A stretch of 64,000 bases of DNA from Fulvitalea axinellae (GCF_036492835.1 NZ_AP025314.1:992001-1056000); one strand, 5' to 3'; positions 43,826 through 53,569 are shown, counted from the first letter of the stretch. Numbers and translations are program-made. The notes: generated by a model from the letters alone, not told the origin.

Positions 43826-44854
43826 TTAGTGGTCTTCGGCTACGGCTCCGCCAATGTAGATTGCGGAAAGCAACGTGAAGACATAAGCCTGGATAAAGGC
43901 CACCATAAGTTCAAGGAAGTTCATGGCCACGCCCAACGCAACTGAGGCAGGCGACACATAAATCGACTTGAACAAGAAGATAAGTGAGATGATACTCAGG
44001 ATCACGATATGTCCCGCCGTGATGTTGGCGAAGAGACGAACCATCAGGGCGAAAGGCTTGGTAAAGATACCGATCACCTCGATAGGGATCATAATCACGC
44101 GCAGTGGCAACGGTACGCCCGGCGTCCAGAAGATGTGTCCCCAGTAATGCTTGTTGCCGCTGAAGTTCGTCACAAAGAAAGTGAACAATGCGAGAACCAA
44201 TGTCACGGCGATGTTGCCGGTTACGTTGGCTGCGCCGGGCATAAGGCCCATAAGGTTGTTCGCCAAAATGTAGAAGAACATCGTAAGCAAGTAAGGTACG
44301 AACCGCTCGTAATGGTGTCCGATCATCGTACGGGCGATGTCGTCACGCACAAAGAGGATCAACGGTTCGAAGAAAGACTGGATGCCTTTCGGTGCCTTGC
44401 CGGCGTTTTTCTTGTAACCGCTCGCCACCGCAGTGAAGATCAGGACAAGAACAATGAGGCTCATTATGGCCGAAGCCACGTTTTTCGTGATCGAGAAGTC
44501 CCAAACTTTGACGCCGTGGTCAGTGGCGACAACCCCGTGTCCGGAAAGTTCCAGACCGTTGTAGGGAACCAACTCGTGGTTTTGGTAAAATTTTGAGGAT
44601 GAGAAAACCTGAAGTCCCTGATCATCCGTGTACACGACGATGGGCAAGTAGAACGATCCGTAATGTCCGTCAAACAAATGCCACTCGTAGGCGTCCATAA
44701 CGTGGTGGAGCGCAAGCTCGCCAGCGTTAAACTTTTCGCCTTCACCGCCACCGGAGGCAAACGCCCTTCCGGTCATTCCGATAAAAAAAACTAAGGCCAA
44801 CAGCAGTGGTCTCAGTCTTCTGCTAAACTTTAATGTGGTCATCAGTTTCATCAA
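43826..44854 (-). CDS. atpB: ATP synthase F0 a subunit
   Basis: A 342-residue a subunit with the long N-terminal extension typical of Bacteroidota: a signal-peptide-like stretch (LRPLLLALVFFIGMTGRAFA) and about 100 extra residues before the membrane domain. The essential Arg273 is in LMVRLFANITAGHI on the penultimate long helix, and the C-terminal AFIQAYVFTLLSAIYIGG is conserved. Start codons at 44854, 44851 and 44842 all overlap the preceding gene by 20-32 bp. Confidence 0.95.
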   Translation of the reverse strand: MMKLMTTLKFSRRLRPLLLALVFFIGMTGRAFASGGGEGEKFNAGELALHHVMDAYEWHLFDGHYGSFYLPIVVYTDDQGLQVFSSSKFYQNHELVPYNGLELSGHGVVATDHGVKVWDFSITKNVASAIMSLIVLVLIFTAVASGYKKNAGKAPKGIQSFFEPLILFVRDDIARTMIGHHYERFVPYLLTMFFYILANNLMGLMPGAANVTGNIAVTLVLALFTFFVTNFSGNKHYWGHIFWTPGVPLPLRVIMIPIEVIGIFTKPFALMVRLFANITAGHIVILSIISLIFLFKSIYVSPASVALGVAMNFLELMVAFIQAYVFTLLSAIYIGGAVAEDH

Positions 44855-45236
44855 TTCCTGCGTTTTTAGAAGCGGTGCGAAAGTTAGTTAATAAGGAATA
44901 AATTTCAAACCCGAGGAACGACAAATAAACCCCTCCGAAATTCACCGCGAAAACGCGCGTGTCGGCCTTGAAAGCAAACACGAAAACCACCGCTACGATA
45001 ATGGCTAGCAAGAACCTCATTACCAGTGACAACATCAGCTTGGCCGGGCCCGAAATCGTTAGCGCTTCCGAGCCGGAAACAAAGTCGCTGATCCAGAAAA
45101 CTCCGGCCAAAGCAAGCAACATCGTGTAACGAGCGTGGTACGCGTACGCCGGAGCGAACATTCCCTCCATATATAACACAAGCCCCAATACCGCCGTGAA
45201 GACGGCTAGCTTAAGTGTTTTCTTTCCCATCGTCAT
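44823..45236 (-). CDS. AtpI-like small membrane protein
   Basis: A 137-residue protein with four predicted membrane helices (about 8-25, 33-50, 66-90 and 97-113). Its place between AtpZ and atpB is that of AtpI-type proteins, which help assemble the c ring, but no clear AtpI motif is visible, so the call rests on position and topology. It overlaps atpZ by 26 bp at its start and atpB by up to 32 bp at its end. Confidence 0.6.
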   Translation of the reverse strand: MTMGKKTLKLAVFTAVLGLVLYMEGMFAPAYAYHARYTMLLALAGVFWISDFVSGSEALTISGPAKLMLSLVMRFLLAIIVAVVFVFAFKADTRVFAVNFGGVYLSFLGFEIYSLLTNFRTASKNAGIDETDDHIKV

Positions 45237-45465
45237 CTATGTCTTTAGTCAGGCTACGGATAAGGCTGTATATTACTCCCAAAACCCCCAATACTGTCAG
45301 GAGGATGGTGAACAGCCTTCCGCCGCCGGCCCATTCGTCGATTTTGGCGCCAATCCAGTAACATATAAAGAGTGTGGCGCCCATTTGTACGGCAAGGCCC
45401 GAATATTTGGCGTATCCGGCGGAGTGTTTACGCCAGTTGCCCTTCCCGCTCTTTTGACGCGGCAT
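45211..45465 (-). CDS. AtpZ / F0F1 ATPase-associated small membrane protein
   Basis: An 84-residue protein with two membrane helices. GLAVQMGATLFICYWIGAKI and the following DEWAGGGRLFTILLTVLGVL match AtpZ (AtpI-like, F0F1-ATPase subunit family). Such proteins act with AtpI in c-ring assembly. The ATG at 45465 lies inside the end of the bactofilin gene (38-bp overlap), and no later ATG could serve, so the overlap is real unless a non-ATG start is used. Confidence 0.82.
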   Translation of the reverse strand: MPRQKSGKGNWRKHSAGYAKYSGLAVQMGATLFICYWIGAKIDEWAGGGRLFTILLTVLGVLGVIYSLIRSLTKDIDDDGKENT

Positions 45466-45865
45466 TGTTTCTTGTGTTCATCTTTACGGCCTTGGCCTCT
45501 TCGCCCATGCGGCAGGCTCCGTTAAATACGGCTCCGGACTCCACAATAAGCTTTTGTGTGTAAATCTCTCCGTTTACTACCGCCGAGGCTTTAAGTACCA
45601 GCAGGTCTTTTACCCTGATCGTGCCGTCCACTTGGCCTTCGATCTCAGCGTTTTGGGCTTCCAAATCACCTTTGATCTTGGCAGGCTTACCGAGGACCAC
45701 TTTGGCTTTACAGTCAAGCTTACCTATAAGTTCCCCTTCGAAACGGATGTTTCCGGCCGCCTCCAAGTCTCCCTCGAAGCTGGTTCCCTGACCGAGGATG
45801 TTGTTGGCGTTGATGTTCGGTTGGGCTTCGGAGGCCACTGTCTTTTCGGTTTTCTTATTAAACAT
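45428..45865 (-). CDS. Bactofilin (polymer-forming cytoskeletal protein)
   Basis: A 145-residue bactofilin. The core is a right-handed beta-helix with repeating turns: GTSFEGDLEAAGNIRFEGEL, GKLDCKAKVVLGKPAKIKGD, AEIEGQVDGTIRVKD, VVNGEIYTQKLIVES, and flexible charged tails at both ends. Bactofilins self-assemble without nucleotide and often localise M23 peptidases to shape the cell; the M23 gene lies 68 bp upstream on the same strand, as in other phyla. It leads into the ATP synthase genes. Confidence 0.92.
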   Translation of the reverse strand: MFNKKTEKTVASEAQPNINANNILGQGTSFEGDLEAAGNIRFEGELIGKLDCKAKVVLGKPAKIKGDLEAQNAEIEGQVDGTIRVKDLLVLKASAVVNGEIYTQKLIVESGAVFNGACRMGEEAKAVKMNTRNNAASKEREGQLA

Positions 45866-45933
45866 GGCAGATGATTTACTTTGATTTGTGTCGAATGGAT
45901 ATTACGTAGGGCGGAAAAACCGCCCGCTATAGG

Positions 45934-46794
45934 CTAGTATCTTAAAAACTCCTGCGGATTCATCGGCGAACCGTTGTACCACATTTCGAAATGAAGGTGC
46001 GGGCCGGTGGTCAGCTCGCCGGTGTTTCCCACAATGGCGATCACCTTTCCTCCGCTTACAAAGTCTCCGGCTTTTACGAAAACCTCGGCCGTATGTTTGT
46101 ACACGGACATTAGGTTGTCCTGGTGCTGTATTATCACCACATTGCCAGTGTCCTGTGTCCAGGCAGCCATCACCACCGTTCCGTCGGCCACGCTTTTTAC
46201 GGTTTCGTTTTCTTTGGCCACCACGTCCACGCCATAATGCGCTTCTTTGGCGTTGTAAGGGGATGATATCGTTCCTTCGGTTGGTTTGAAAAAGAACAGC
46301 TGCTGAAGCTCCGAATATGAAACGTCGCTGTTGTTCAGGTCTTCGATTTCCACGTCGTTAAATTCGGCCCTTAGGCGCCGGTCGGCGTCCTGCACGCTCT
46401 CGGCCACGCTGCGGGGCTGATCCTCCGTCAGTCCGTTTTCCCGGCGTATGGAATCCTCGTTCCTCACTTCGCCGGACATTACGCTCGTGAGGTTTTCGAT
46501 AAACTCCTGCTTGCTCTCCACCGCCCACATAAGCGAATCCACTTCTCCGGACAGCGCGGCGATGCGCTTCATATTTGCCCTGTTTTCGTAAGAAGGGTCA
46601 AACCACCTTGCCAGCAGGGTTTGGGCCAGAAACAGCGCAACGAACACGGACACGACGAAAACGCTGCCTAGCACTACTGCCAGCTTGGCGTAATTGAAGC
46701 TGAAAGTTGTCTTCTCCGCAAAATTTTCCTCGCTCCTAATCACCAGCACGTAACGCGTGCCAAGACGATCAGCCAATGTCCTTTTGTTTTTCAA
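45934..46794 (-). CDS. M23-family (LytM-type) peptidase, membrane anchored
   Basis: A 286-residue protein with one membrane helix (LAVVLGSVFVVSVFVALFLA, about 35-57), a helical periplasmic linker and a C-terminal M23 domain. Zinc ligands are seen in HYGVDVVA (H-x3-D) and GPHLHFEMW (H-x-H). The domain also shows GTVVMAAW and VGNTGELTTGPH. It cuts peptidoglycan cross-links if active. The partner bactofilin gene follows in the same operon, so a role in cell shape is likely. Confidence 0.92.
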   Translation of the reverse strand: MKNKRTLADRLGTRYVLVIRSEENFAEKTTFSFNYAKLAVVLGSVFVVSVFVALFLAQTLLARWFDPSYENRANMKRIAALSGEVDSLMWAVESKQEFIENLTSVMSGEVRNEDSIRRENGLTEDQPRSVAESVQDADRRLRAEFNDVEIEDLNNSDVSYSELQQLFFFKPTEGTISSPYNAKEAHYGVDVVAKENETVKSVADGTVVMAAWTQDTGNVVIIQHQDNLMSVYKHTAEVFVKAGDFVSGGKVIAIVGNTGELTTGPHLHFEMWYNGSPMNPQEFLRY

Positions 46795-46915
46795 ACTCTG
46801 AAGGGATAGAAATTAAAATAATCTCAAAAAGAAGCCTTTACCGCAAATCAAATGATTTTTTACCTATATTATAAGCCTAAACTGTTTTTTCTGAGAACAA
46901 AGTCTATTAACTGTC

Positions 46916-49540
46916 TTGACTTCTAATAGGATACGGAACACCATCGCCGCGGTCATTGCGGCCTTGGTAATGTGGGGATGCGCGGCGGACAATACCGGGG
47001 TTTCCGGACAGCTGTACCATAACACCACAGCCAGATATAACGCGTACTTCTACGCTAGGGAAATTCTGAAAGAGGCAAAGGCCGAGATTGAGAAAGCGCA
47101 GGAAGACCATTACGAAGGGACCTTGCCCTTGCTCCGGTCGGTGGACTCCACCCATACGTTTTCGCAGAAAGAGAAGCTTGAGGAAGTGATCAAGAAAGCT
47201 TCCATCGCTATCCAGAGACATCCGTCAAGCCAATGGACCGACGACTGTTACGTGCTCGTGGGGCAGGCCCGCCTTTACCTTAACGAGTTCGACAACGCTG
47301 TCGAGACCTTCAAATTCGTCAATACCAAAAGCGAAGACGACGATACCCGCCACCAAGCGCTGATACACCTTATAAGGACGTTTGTCGAGAACAAAATGCC
47401 CGACAACGCCGTCAGCGTGGAAGATTTTATATTAAAGGAGAAACTTTCGAAAGAAAACGCCAAGCGTTTCGGTGTGGCGAGGGCTTCGCTTTACCAGCAT
47501 TTGGGCGAAGACAAAAAGGTAGTTGAATACCTTGCGGAAGTGGCCCCCCAACTGACCCGAAGGGAGGAACGTGCCCGGACATTTTTTATCCTTGGCCAAC
47601 ATTTCCAAAAACTAGGCAAAGGCCCCGAGGCGTACGAAAGCTACAGACGGTGCTTGCGTAGCAATCCCAGTTACGAATTGGACTTTCACGCAAGGCTCAA
47701 TATGGCCCAGGTTACCACTCTCGGCGACGCCGGAAGCTTGAAAAAGGCCAGAAAGTATTTCAATAAATTGCTTCGGGACAAAAAGAACGAGGATTTTCAA
47801 GACAAGATTTTCTATGAGATAGGGCAGTTTGAAGCTAGACAAGACAATATTGACGGCGCCGTGGACGCCTATCGTAAGTCGATCAGTAAAAGCAAAGGCA
47901 ACGTAAGGCAAAAAGCCTATTCGTATTTGCGCTTGGGCGAAATCCATTACGAGAAATTCAGGGATTTCAAAAGCGCCAAGAACTATTACGACAGCGCACT
48001 GACTTCTTTGCCGAAAACCGATCCGGATTATTTGCGCATCAGCAAACGCCAAAAAGTGCTCGATAAGTTTGCGAAAGCGTATTATACGATAGTCGAGCAA
48101 GACAGTTTGTTGCGCCTTTCGTCCAGAGATTCGTCGTCCGTTATGGCGGAGTTGATGGCCCGTATAAAGGCCCGCAAAGATGCGGAGAAGAAAGCGGCTC
48201 GCCAAGCCGCCAAGCGTTTGCGTCGCCAGCCGGGCAGGGCGTTCCAAACCGGAGCCGGCCAGGCGTATAATTTCGGGGCAACCGAAAGCCCAACGGGCGA
48301 GTGGTATTTCCACGACCCGGCGACCGTAAGTGCGGGCCGGGCGCAGTTCCGTCAGGTTTGGGGACAGTTGGAATTGCGTGACAATTGGAACAGGGCCAGC
48401 GCTGAGAGAACCCAAGACGAAGGGGGAGACAATCCCGACGACGGTCTGGCCATTGCCGGCGAAAATACCCCGGGCGGAAAAGCCAGACGCAAACCGGAAG
48501 CCGAATTGATTCAGGAAGAAGCCTCTGTGGCTTTCGCCAAAATCCCGTTTTCGGCCAGTGCCAAAGCCGAAGCGTCGAAAAAGATCGAAAACGCTTATTA
48601 TGATTTGGGAAAAATCTACCGATTTGACCTGAGCGATACCACCGAAGCCGTAAAGACCTTCGACACCATGCTTGAGCGCTTTCCGGAAACCGAATACGAG
48701 CCGGAAGTGCTTTATTCGCTTTACCTGATGCTGAAGCCTACCGATGCCGCTAGGGCGGAGGTAGTGAAGAATATCCTTCTGTCCGAATTTCCGGATACGA
48801 TTTACGCCAAACTTCTCATCAACCCGAATTACAGCGAGGAGAAAAACGCCCGTACTTTGGCGATGCTTAAAAAATACGACGAGGCTTACACTTTTTTCAA
48901 AGCCGACAGTTTGGTGATAGCCACAAACCTAGCCGATGACGCTTTGCGTGTATACGGCGATATTCCGGAAAGTGACCGCTTCAGGATACTGAAGATTTTG
49001 GTCAGAGGCAAAACGGATGGCTATTATCCTTACAAAGCGGACCTGAACACTTTCCTGAAGGATCGTCCCGAGAGCCCTTTTAAGGCTTACGCCGAAAAAC
49101 TTTTGAAAGCGGCCGACGCTTACAAAGCCGAAGTCGATCGTCAAAAAAGCATCCATTTTATCCCCGACTTCAAAACACCGCATTCTTTTGTGGTGATTTA
49201 TCCGAACGAAAAAGAATACGCTGAGAGTGTTCCCAAGGCTGTAGAGGCGTTTATGGCGCTCTATAATCAGTCGGGTAAATTGGCTAGCGCCCAGCTTGCT
49301 TTGGATAAAAGAAGGATGATGGCGGTGGTGGAAGTGTTTGCTGACAAGACGGCGGCCATGAGGTTTTACGGAGCTTTCAATGGCGAAAACGGACCTTTTA
49401 AGGCGCTAAAGGCAAACGAAATTCATAACTTTGTCATTAACAAAGACAATATGCATATACTAACGCGCTCAAAGGCCGTTACTGATTATATGCGCTTTTT
49501 CGAAGCAAACTATCTTTTAGGGGCCCCCGAAGGGCTTTGA
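46916..49540 (+). CDS. sprE: SprE/PorW-type lipoprotein of the type IX secretion system
   Basis: An 874-residue TPR lipoprotein. The lipobox is VMWGC with Cys22, and LYHNTTARYNAYFYAREILK just after it is the conserved start of SprE/PorW. TPR-like repeats follow (about 60-380), then a basic linker KKAARQAAKRLRRQPG, a second TPR part, and a C-terminal domain ending in SKAVTDYMRFFEANYL. SprE/PorW is needed for T9SS and gliding in this phylum. The only in-frame start that keeps the signal peptide is TTG at 46916; a stop lies eight codons upstream. The PBP1A gene follows 30 bp downstream. Confidence 0.88.
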   Translation: MTSNRIRNTIAAVIAALVMWGCAADNTGVSGQLYHNTTARYNAYFYAREILKEAKAEIEKAQEDHYEGTLPLLRSVDSTHTFSQKEKLEEVIKKASIAIQRHPSSQWTDDCYVLVGQARLYLNEFDNAVETFKFVNTKSEDDDTRHQALIHLIRTFVENKMPDNAVSVEDFILKEKLSKENAKRFGVARASLYQHLGEDKKVVEYLAEVAPQLTRREERARTFFILGQHFQKLGKGPEAYESYRRCLRSNPSYELDFHARLNMAQVTTLGDAGSLKKARKYFNKLLRDKKNEDFQDKIFYEIGQFEARQDNIDGAVDAYRKSISKSKGNVRQKAYSYLRLGEIHYEKFRDFKSAKNYYDSALTSLPKTDPDYLRISKRQKVLDKFAKAYYTIVEQDSLLRLSSRDSSSVMAELMARIKARKDAEKKAARQAAKRLRRQPGRAFQTGAGQAYNFGATESPTGEWYFHDPATVSAGRAQFRQVWGQLELRDNWNRASAERTQDEGGDNPDDGLAIAGENTPGGKARRKPEAELIQEEASVAFAKIPFSASAKAEASKKIENAYYDLGKIYRFDLSDTTEAVKTFDTMLERFPETEYEPEVLYSLYLMLKPTDAARAEVVKNILLSEFPDTIYAKLLINPNYSEEKNARTLAMLKKYDEAYTFFKADSLVIATNLADDALRVYGDIPESDRFRILKILVRGKTDGYYPYKADLNTFLKDRPESPFKAYAEKLLKAADAYKAEVDRQKSIHFIPDFKTPHSFVVIYPNEKEYAESVPKAVEAFMALYNQSGKLASAQLALDKRRMMAVVEVFADKTAAMRFYGAFNGENGPFKALKANEIHNFVINKDNMHILTRSKAVTDYMRFFEANYLLGAPEGL

Positions 49541-49570
49541 CGGATAGGACCCCATTTACAAAATAGTTTT

Positions 49571-51934
49571 ATGTCTGACAGTGTGATCAACGAACCTGAA
49601 ACAAAAGAGGAAGGAACGCCTTCCAAACCTTCCGGGCGCAAATTTATCTATTGGGCTTGGGGCATATTCGCCGCGGGAGCTCTCGGCGCCATTTTCTGGG
49701 TGTATGCCGTATCGGCCAATTTGTTCGGCCTTTTCGGGCCATTGCCCAGCTACAAAAGATTGGAGAACCCTAAAAGTGACCTTTCTTCGGTGATCTACTC
49801 GGCCGATGGCAAGGAACTTGGAAAATATTACCGGACAAACCGAATAGCGGTGGAGTTCGACGACCTGTCGCCTTTTTTGAAACAGACACTTGTGGCGGTT
49901 GAGGACGAGGATTTTTATGACCATGCCGGCATTTCCTTTATGGCCACGATGAGGGTGCTTTATAAGTCCTTGCTTTTGGGACAGGGCACAGGTGGTGGCA
50001 GTACGCTCACTCAGCAAGTAGCCAAAAACCTTTTTGGAACCAGGGGCGAGTTGCAGGGACCGTTAGGAGAGTCGTTTGGAATTTTTGACAAACTGATTTA
50101 CAAGACCAAGGAATGGATTGTGGCCGTACAGCTTGAACGGTCTTACACCAAGCCCGAAATCATGGCCATGTATCTGAACACGATGTTTTACGGTAGTGGT
50201 TCGCATGGTATTGAGGCGGCGGCGCAGACGTTTTTCAACAAGTCGCAGGATCAACTGAAACTTGAAGAGGCGGCTTTGTTGGTGGGATTGGTGCAGCGTC
50301 CTTCTTTTCTCAACCCGAGAAAACACCCGGAAAGGGCTAAGAAGAGAAGAAACATTGTCTTCAGGCAAATGAACCGGAACGGTTTCATCTCGGAAACCGA
50401 GCAAGATTCGTTGTCGAAGCTTCCCGTAAGGCTCGACTACAACGTCAAAAACCAAAACTACGGATTGGCAACCTATTTCCGTGCTGTTATCAAGGACGAT
50501 TTGATGAGGTGGGCCAAAGAAAGCGGTTACGATCTTTGGGCCGGAGGCTTGCGCATTCATACCACCATCGATAGCCGTATGCAGGAATACGCTGAGGCGT
50601 CGATGAAGTCCAATATGACTAGCCTGCAGAAGAAATTCAACAAGCACTGGGAGGGACGCCAGCCGTTTTTGGATAAAGACAACAGGCCGATTCCGAATTT
50701 TGTGGAAGAGCAGATCGTTCCCCGCACCAAGGCTTACAGGGCTCTGAAAGCCAGATACAAGAATAACAAGGATTCGATCCGGGCCAAACTTAACGAGCGC
50801 AAGAAGATGACGGTTTTCACTTGGAACGGCGAAGTCGACACCATGATGAGCACCGTGGATTCGCTCAAGCATTATTTGCGTTACTTGCGTAGCGGTTTTA
50901 TGGCCATGGATCCCGCTACCGGCGCTGTTAAAGCTTGGGTGGGAGGAATCAACCACAAGCATTTCAAGTTTGACCAAGTAAAACAAGGCCGACGCCAGCC
51001 GGGCTCCACCTTTAAGCCGATTGTATACGCGGCGGCGATCGACAACGGTTATTCGCCGTGTCTCAAACTTCGTGATACCCAGATTTCCATCCCGATCCCC
51101 GGGCAGGAGGCGTGGTCGCCGGAGAACTCTAACGGAAAATTTACCGGAGAGGAAATGACGCTACGCCAAGCGATGGCCAGGTCTGTCAACTCCATCACGG
51201 GCCAAATCTTGAAAAAAGTGGGGCCGAACACTGTTGTGGATTACGCCAGAAGGCTAGGTATAAAATCACCGCTTGATCCGGTGCCTTCGATTTGTTTGGG
51301 TACCAGTCCGGTTACGCTTTTCGAGCTAACGGGTGCCTACGGGACATTCGTGAACAAGGGCGTGCATGTCGAACCATTCTTTATTACGAAGATAGAAGAC
51401 AAATTCGGAAACCTTATTGAGGACTTTCACCCGAAACGTAGCGAAGTTCTTAATGAGGAGACCGCTTACTTGATGACTTATATGCTCCGGGGAACTACCG
51501 AAGAGGTTGGAGGAACCGGCCGAGGGATTCCTTATTCCCTTAGGGAAGGAAATCAGTTGGGCGGTAAGACAGGAACAACCAATAACGCCTCTGACGGTTG
51601 GTTTGTGGGCGTGACAAAAGATTTGGTCTGCGGAGCGTGGGTAGGTGGCGAGATGCCGACGATCCGTTTCCGTTCGTGGGCCGAGGGCCAAGGTGGCAGA
51701 ACCGCCATGCCGATTTGGAGAGATTTCATGGGGCACGTATACGATGATAAGGACTTGGGATATGAGAGAGGGAACTTCCCAGTTCCGGAGAACCTGACCA
51801 GCGAACTGGATTGTGACGTATTTTCCGAAGCGACCGAAAACGCCAAGAATATGGATCCGTCGGACAGCTCGTATGTAGCGCCCGAGCCGGCGCCGGAAAT
51901 TGAGCAAATAGATCCGGATGATCTGGACATGTGA
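49571..51934 (+). CDS. Bifunctional penicillin-binding protein 1A
   Basis: A 787-residue class A PBP. One membrane helix lies at about 25-48. The transglycosylase domain has the catalytic Glu111 in VAVEDEDFYDHAG, then GGSTLTQQVAKN and ERSYTKPEIMAMYLN. The transpeptidase domain has S479-TF-K482 (GSTFKP), S538-V-N540 and K666-T-G. Both activities should be intact: glycan polymerisation and peptide cross-linking at the inner membrane. It is likely co-transcribed with sprE and ends at a strong terminator. Confidence 0.95.
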   Translation: MSDSVINEPETKEEGTPSKPSGRKFIYWAWGIFAAGALGAIFWVYAVSANLFGLFGPLPSYKRLENPKSDLSSVIYSADGKELGKYYRTNRIAVEFDDLSPFLKQTLVAVEDEDFYDHAGISFMATMRVLYKSLLLGQGTGGGSTLTQQVAKNLFGTRGELQGPLGESFGIFDKLIYKTKEWIVAVQLERSYTKPEIMAMYLNTMFYGSGSHGIEAAAQTFFNKSQDQLKLEEAALLVGLVQRPSFLNPRKHPERAKKRRNIVFRQMNRNGFISETEQDSLSKLPVRLDYNVKNQNYGLATYFRAVIKDDLMRWAKESGYDLWAGGLRIHTTIDSRMQEYAEASMKSNMTSLQKKFNKHWEGRQPFLDKDNRPIPNFVEEQIVPRTKAYRALKARYKNNKDSIRAKLNERKKMTVFTWNGEVDTMMSTVDSLKHYLRYLRSGFMAMDPATGAVKAWVGGINHKHFKFDQVKQGRRQPGSTFKPIVYAAAIDNGYSPCLKLRDTQISIPIPGQEAWSPENSNGKFTGEEMTLRQAMARSVNSITGQILKKVGPNTVVDYARRLGIKSPLDPVPSICLGTSPVTLFELTGAYGTFVNKGVHVEPFFITKIEDKFGNLIEDFHPKRSEVLNEETAYLMTYMLRGTTEEVGGTGRGIPYSLREGNQLGGKTGTTNNASDGWFVGVTKDLVCGAWVGGEMPTIRFRSWAEGQGGRTAMPIWRDFMGHVYDDKDLGYERGNFPVPENLTSELDCDVFSEATENAKNMDPSDSSYVAPEPAPEIEQIDPDDLDM

Positions 51935-51960
51935 TTTGCAATGTGTTTTCCGGTAAAGAA

Positions 51961-51998
51961 AAATCCCGCATCCGAAGTCTCGGATGCGGGATTTTTTT
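51961..51998 (+). terminator. Terminator after the PBP1A gene
   Basis: Perfect 15-bp arms AAATCCCGCATCCGA / TCGGATGCGGGATTT around AGTC, then a T run. Confidence 0.93.
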
Positions 51999-52211
51999 AT
52001 ACTTGAAATAAAACGCATTTCAGACTTTTACGCAAAAAATAGCGCTTTGGTTTCCCTTCTGTCACAGAGAATCAAATGATTTTCAAATCGATAAAATGTC
52101 AGTTACGGGCATGATAAAAGTCACACAGAACGCAAGCGTTTGTTTTTATCTTCAGTACGAAGACCAAGACAAATCACTGGTAGCCAATATTAAAGACCAA
52201 AACTGACACCA

Positions 52212-52442
52212 ATGAACAGCATTCAGCAACAGTTTCTTACAGAGTCACTGAAGTCCGCGAAGCCAAGCCAGAATACGCCCGCAAAAGCAATCTCAACCCA
52301 ACGTATCGCCGAGAAATTGGGAATAGGGGACCAAGAGGTGAAAGAAGTTACTGACGGGCTTATTGCCCAAGGATATATCGCTAGTATTGACCGTAAAACG
52401 ACACATTTTTTCATTACTAGCAAGGCGAAAGAAACTCTTTGA
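52212..52442 (+). CDS. Small winged-helix-like protein
   Basis: A 76-residue soluble protein. STQRIAEKLGIGDQEVKEVT followed by GLIAQGYIASIDRKTTHFFI reads as helix-turn-helix plus wing, typical of MarR- or ArsR-like folds, but no family was recognised. It may be a small DNA-binding regulator. It has an upstream 277-bp spacer and its own terminator, so it is a single-gene unit. Confidence 0.6.
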   Translation: MNSIQQQFLTESLKSAKPSQNTPAKAISTQRIAEKLGIGDQEVKEVTDGLIAQGYIASIDRKTTHFFITSKAKETL

Positions 52443-52464
52443 TTTATACTTTTGACAGGCCATG

Positions 52465-52496
52465 AAAAAAACCGAAGCATTCCGCTTCGGTTTTTT
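52465..52496 (+). terminator. Terminator after the winged-helix-like gene
   Basis: Perfect arms AAAAAACCGAAGC / GCTTCGGTTTTTT around ATTCC. It may also serve the convergent oxidoreductase gene. Confidence 0.93.
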
Positions 52497-52540
52497 GTTT
52501 GCTGTTTATCTTTTCTCGGAAAGGTTCGGGTGTTTCTTCG

Positions 52541-53569
52541 CTAAAGCGTTACGGGCGCCCCTTTTTTCTTTGAAGACGCGTATACGGCTTTGATCAGCTT
52601 CAACGAGGCCAGTGCGTCTTTTCCCGATACGGCGGGTTGCGTCCCGTTGCGCACGGCGTCGGCCATATCTTCGATTTGGAATTTGTGTTGGGCATGGTCA
52701 ATCGCCAACGGATCTGACGCTCCCACTTTCAATTCGCCTCCACCATCATCGTCGTGCGTGGCGCCGGGTACGTTCCATACTTTTATCTTTCCGCCCTCTA
52801 ATACCACACCGCCTTTGGTGCCGTGTATTTCCAAACGTTCCGGGTATCCGGGAAAAACGGCCGTTGCGCCTTCAATCGTTCCGATAGCATTGTTCTTGAA
52901 CGCCACATGAGCCACACCGACATCTTCGCCTTCGATATTATGGCGGAGGGTTCTGACGTTCCCGTTCACCCAGTCGACGTCGCCCATAATGTCAAGTAAC
53001 AAATCGATAGTGTGTATCGACTGGTTGATCAGCGCAGCTCCTCCGTCTCCCGCAAAAGTTCCGCGCCAAGGTTTGGAGGCATAATACTCCTGATCCCTAA
53101 ACCATTTGATGTATGCGTTGCCCAAAAGAAGATCGCCGAGCTCACCGTTTCTCACGGCTTCTTTTAGTTTGAGATAGTCGGTCTTGAACCGGTTTTGGAA
53201 AATGCATCCGAGTTTTACGCCGGCATCGTCGCAAGCTTGGATCATCTGCTCGGCCCTTTCCACCGTTACTTCGAGTGGTTTTTCGGTAAGAACGTGCTTT
53301 CCGGCTTTGGCCGCCACCAATGTTGGCTCCAGGTGGGCTCCGCTTGGTGTGCAAATGCAGACGATGTCAATATCCGGTCGGGATACCATTTCCCGAAAAT
53401 CGGAATAGACGTCCACGTTGTATTCGTTCTTGGCGGCTTCTGTTTTTTCCGGTCTGGAAACCGAAATGGCCTTAAGCTCGCAAGCTTCGGCTTCTTTGAT
53501 GCTTCGGATATGGAAATCGGCGATGGCTCCCAGCCCTATTACTCCGAATCCGATGGTTTTCTTTCGCAT
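52541..53569 (-). CDS. Gfo/Idh/MocA-family oxidoreductase, cytosolic
   Basis: A 342-residue NAD(P)-dependent oxidoreductase of sugars or cyclitols. The N-terminal Rossmann fold has GFGVIGLGAIADFHIRSI, then VCICTPSGAHLEPTLVAAKA and the family EKP motif in VLTEKPLEV. Catalytic-domain residues INQSIHTIDLLLDIMG include the conserved His. No signal peptide. It lies downstream of a Tat-exported relative (97-bp gap with a terminator) and a DUF1080 gene, suggesting a shared sugar pathway. The substrate is unknown. Confidence 0.88.
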   Translation of the reverse strand: MRKKTIGFGVIGLGAIADFHIRSIKEAEACELKAISVSRPEKTEAAKNEYNVDVYSDFREMVSRPDIDIVCICTPSGAHLEPTLVAAKAGKHVLTEKPLEVTVERAEQMIQACDDAGVKLGCIFQNRFKTDYLKLKEAVRNGELGDLLLGNAYIKWFRDQEYYASKPWRGTFAGDGGAALINQSIHTIDLLLDIMGDVDWVNGNVRTLRHNIEGEDVGVAHVAFKNNAIGTIEGATAVFPGYPERLEIHGTKGGVVLEGGKIKVWNVPGATHDDDGGGELKVGASDPLAIDHAQHKFQIEDMADAVRNGTQPAVSGKDALASLKLIKAVYASSKKKGAPVTL

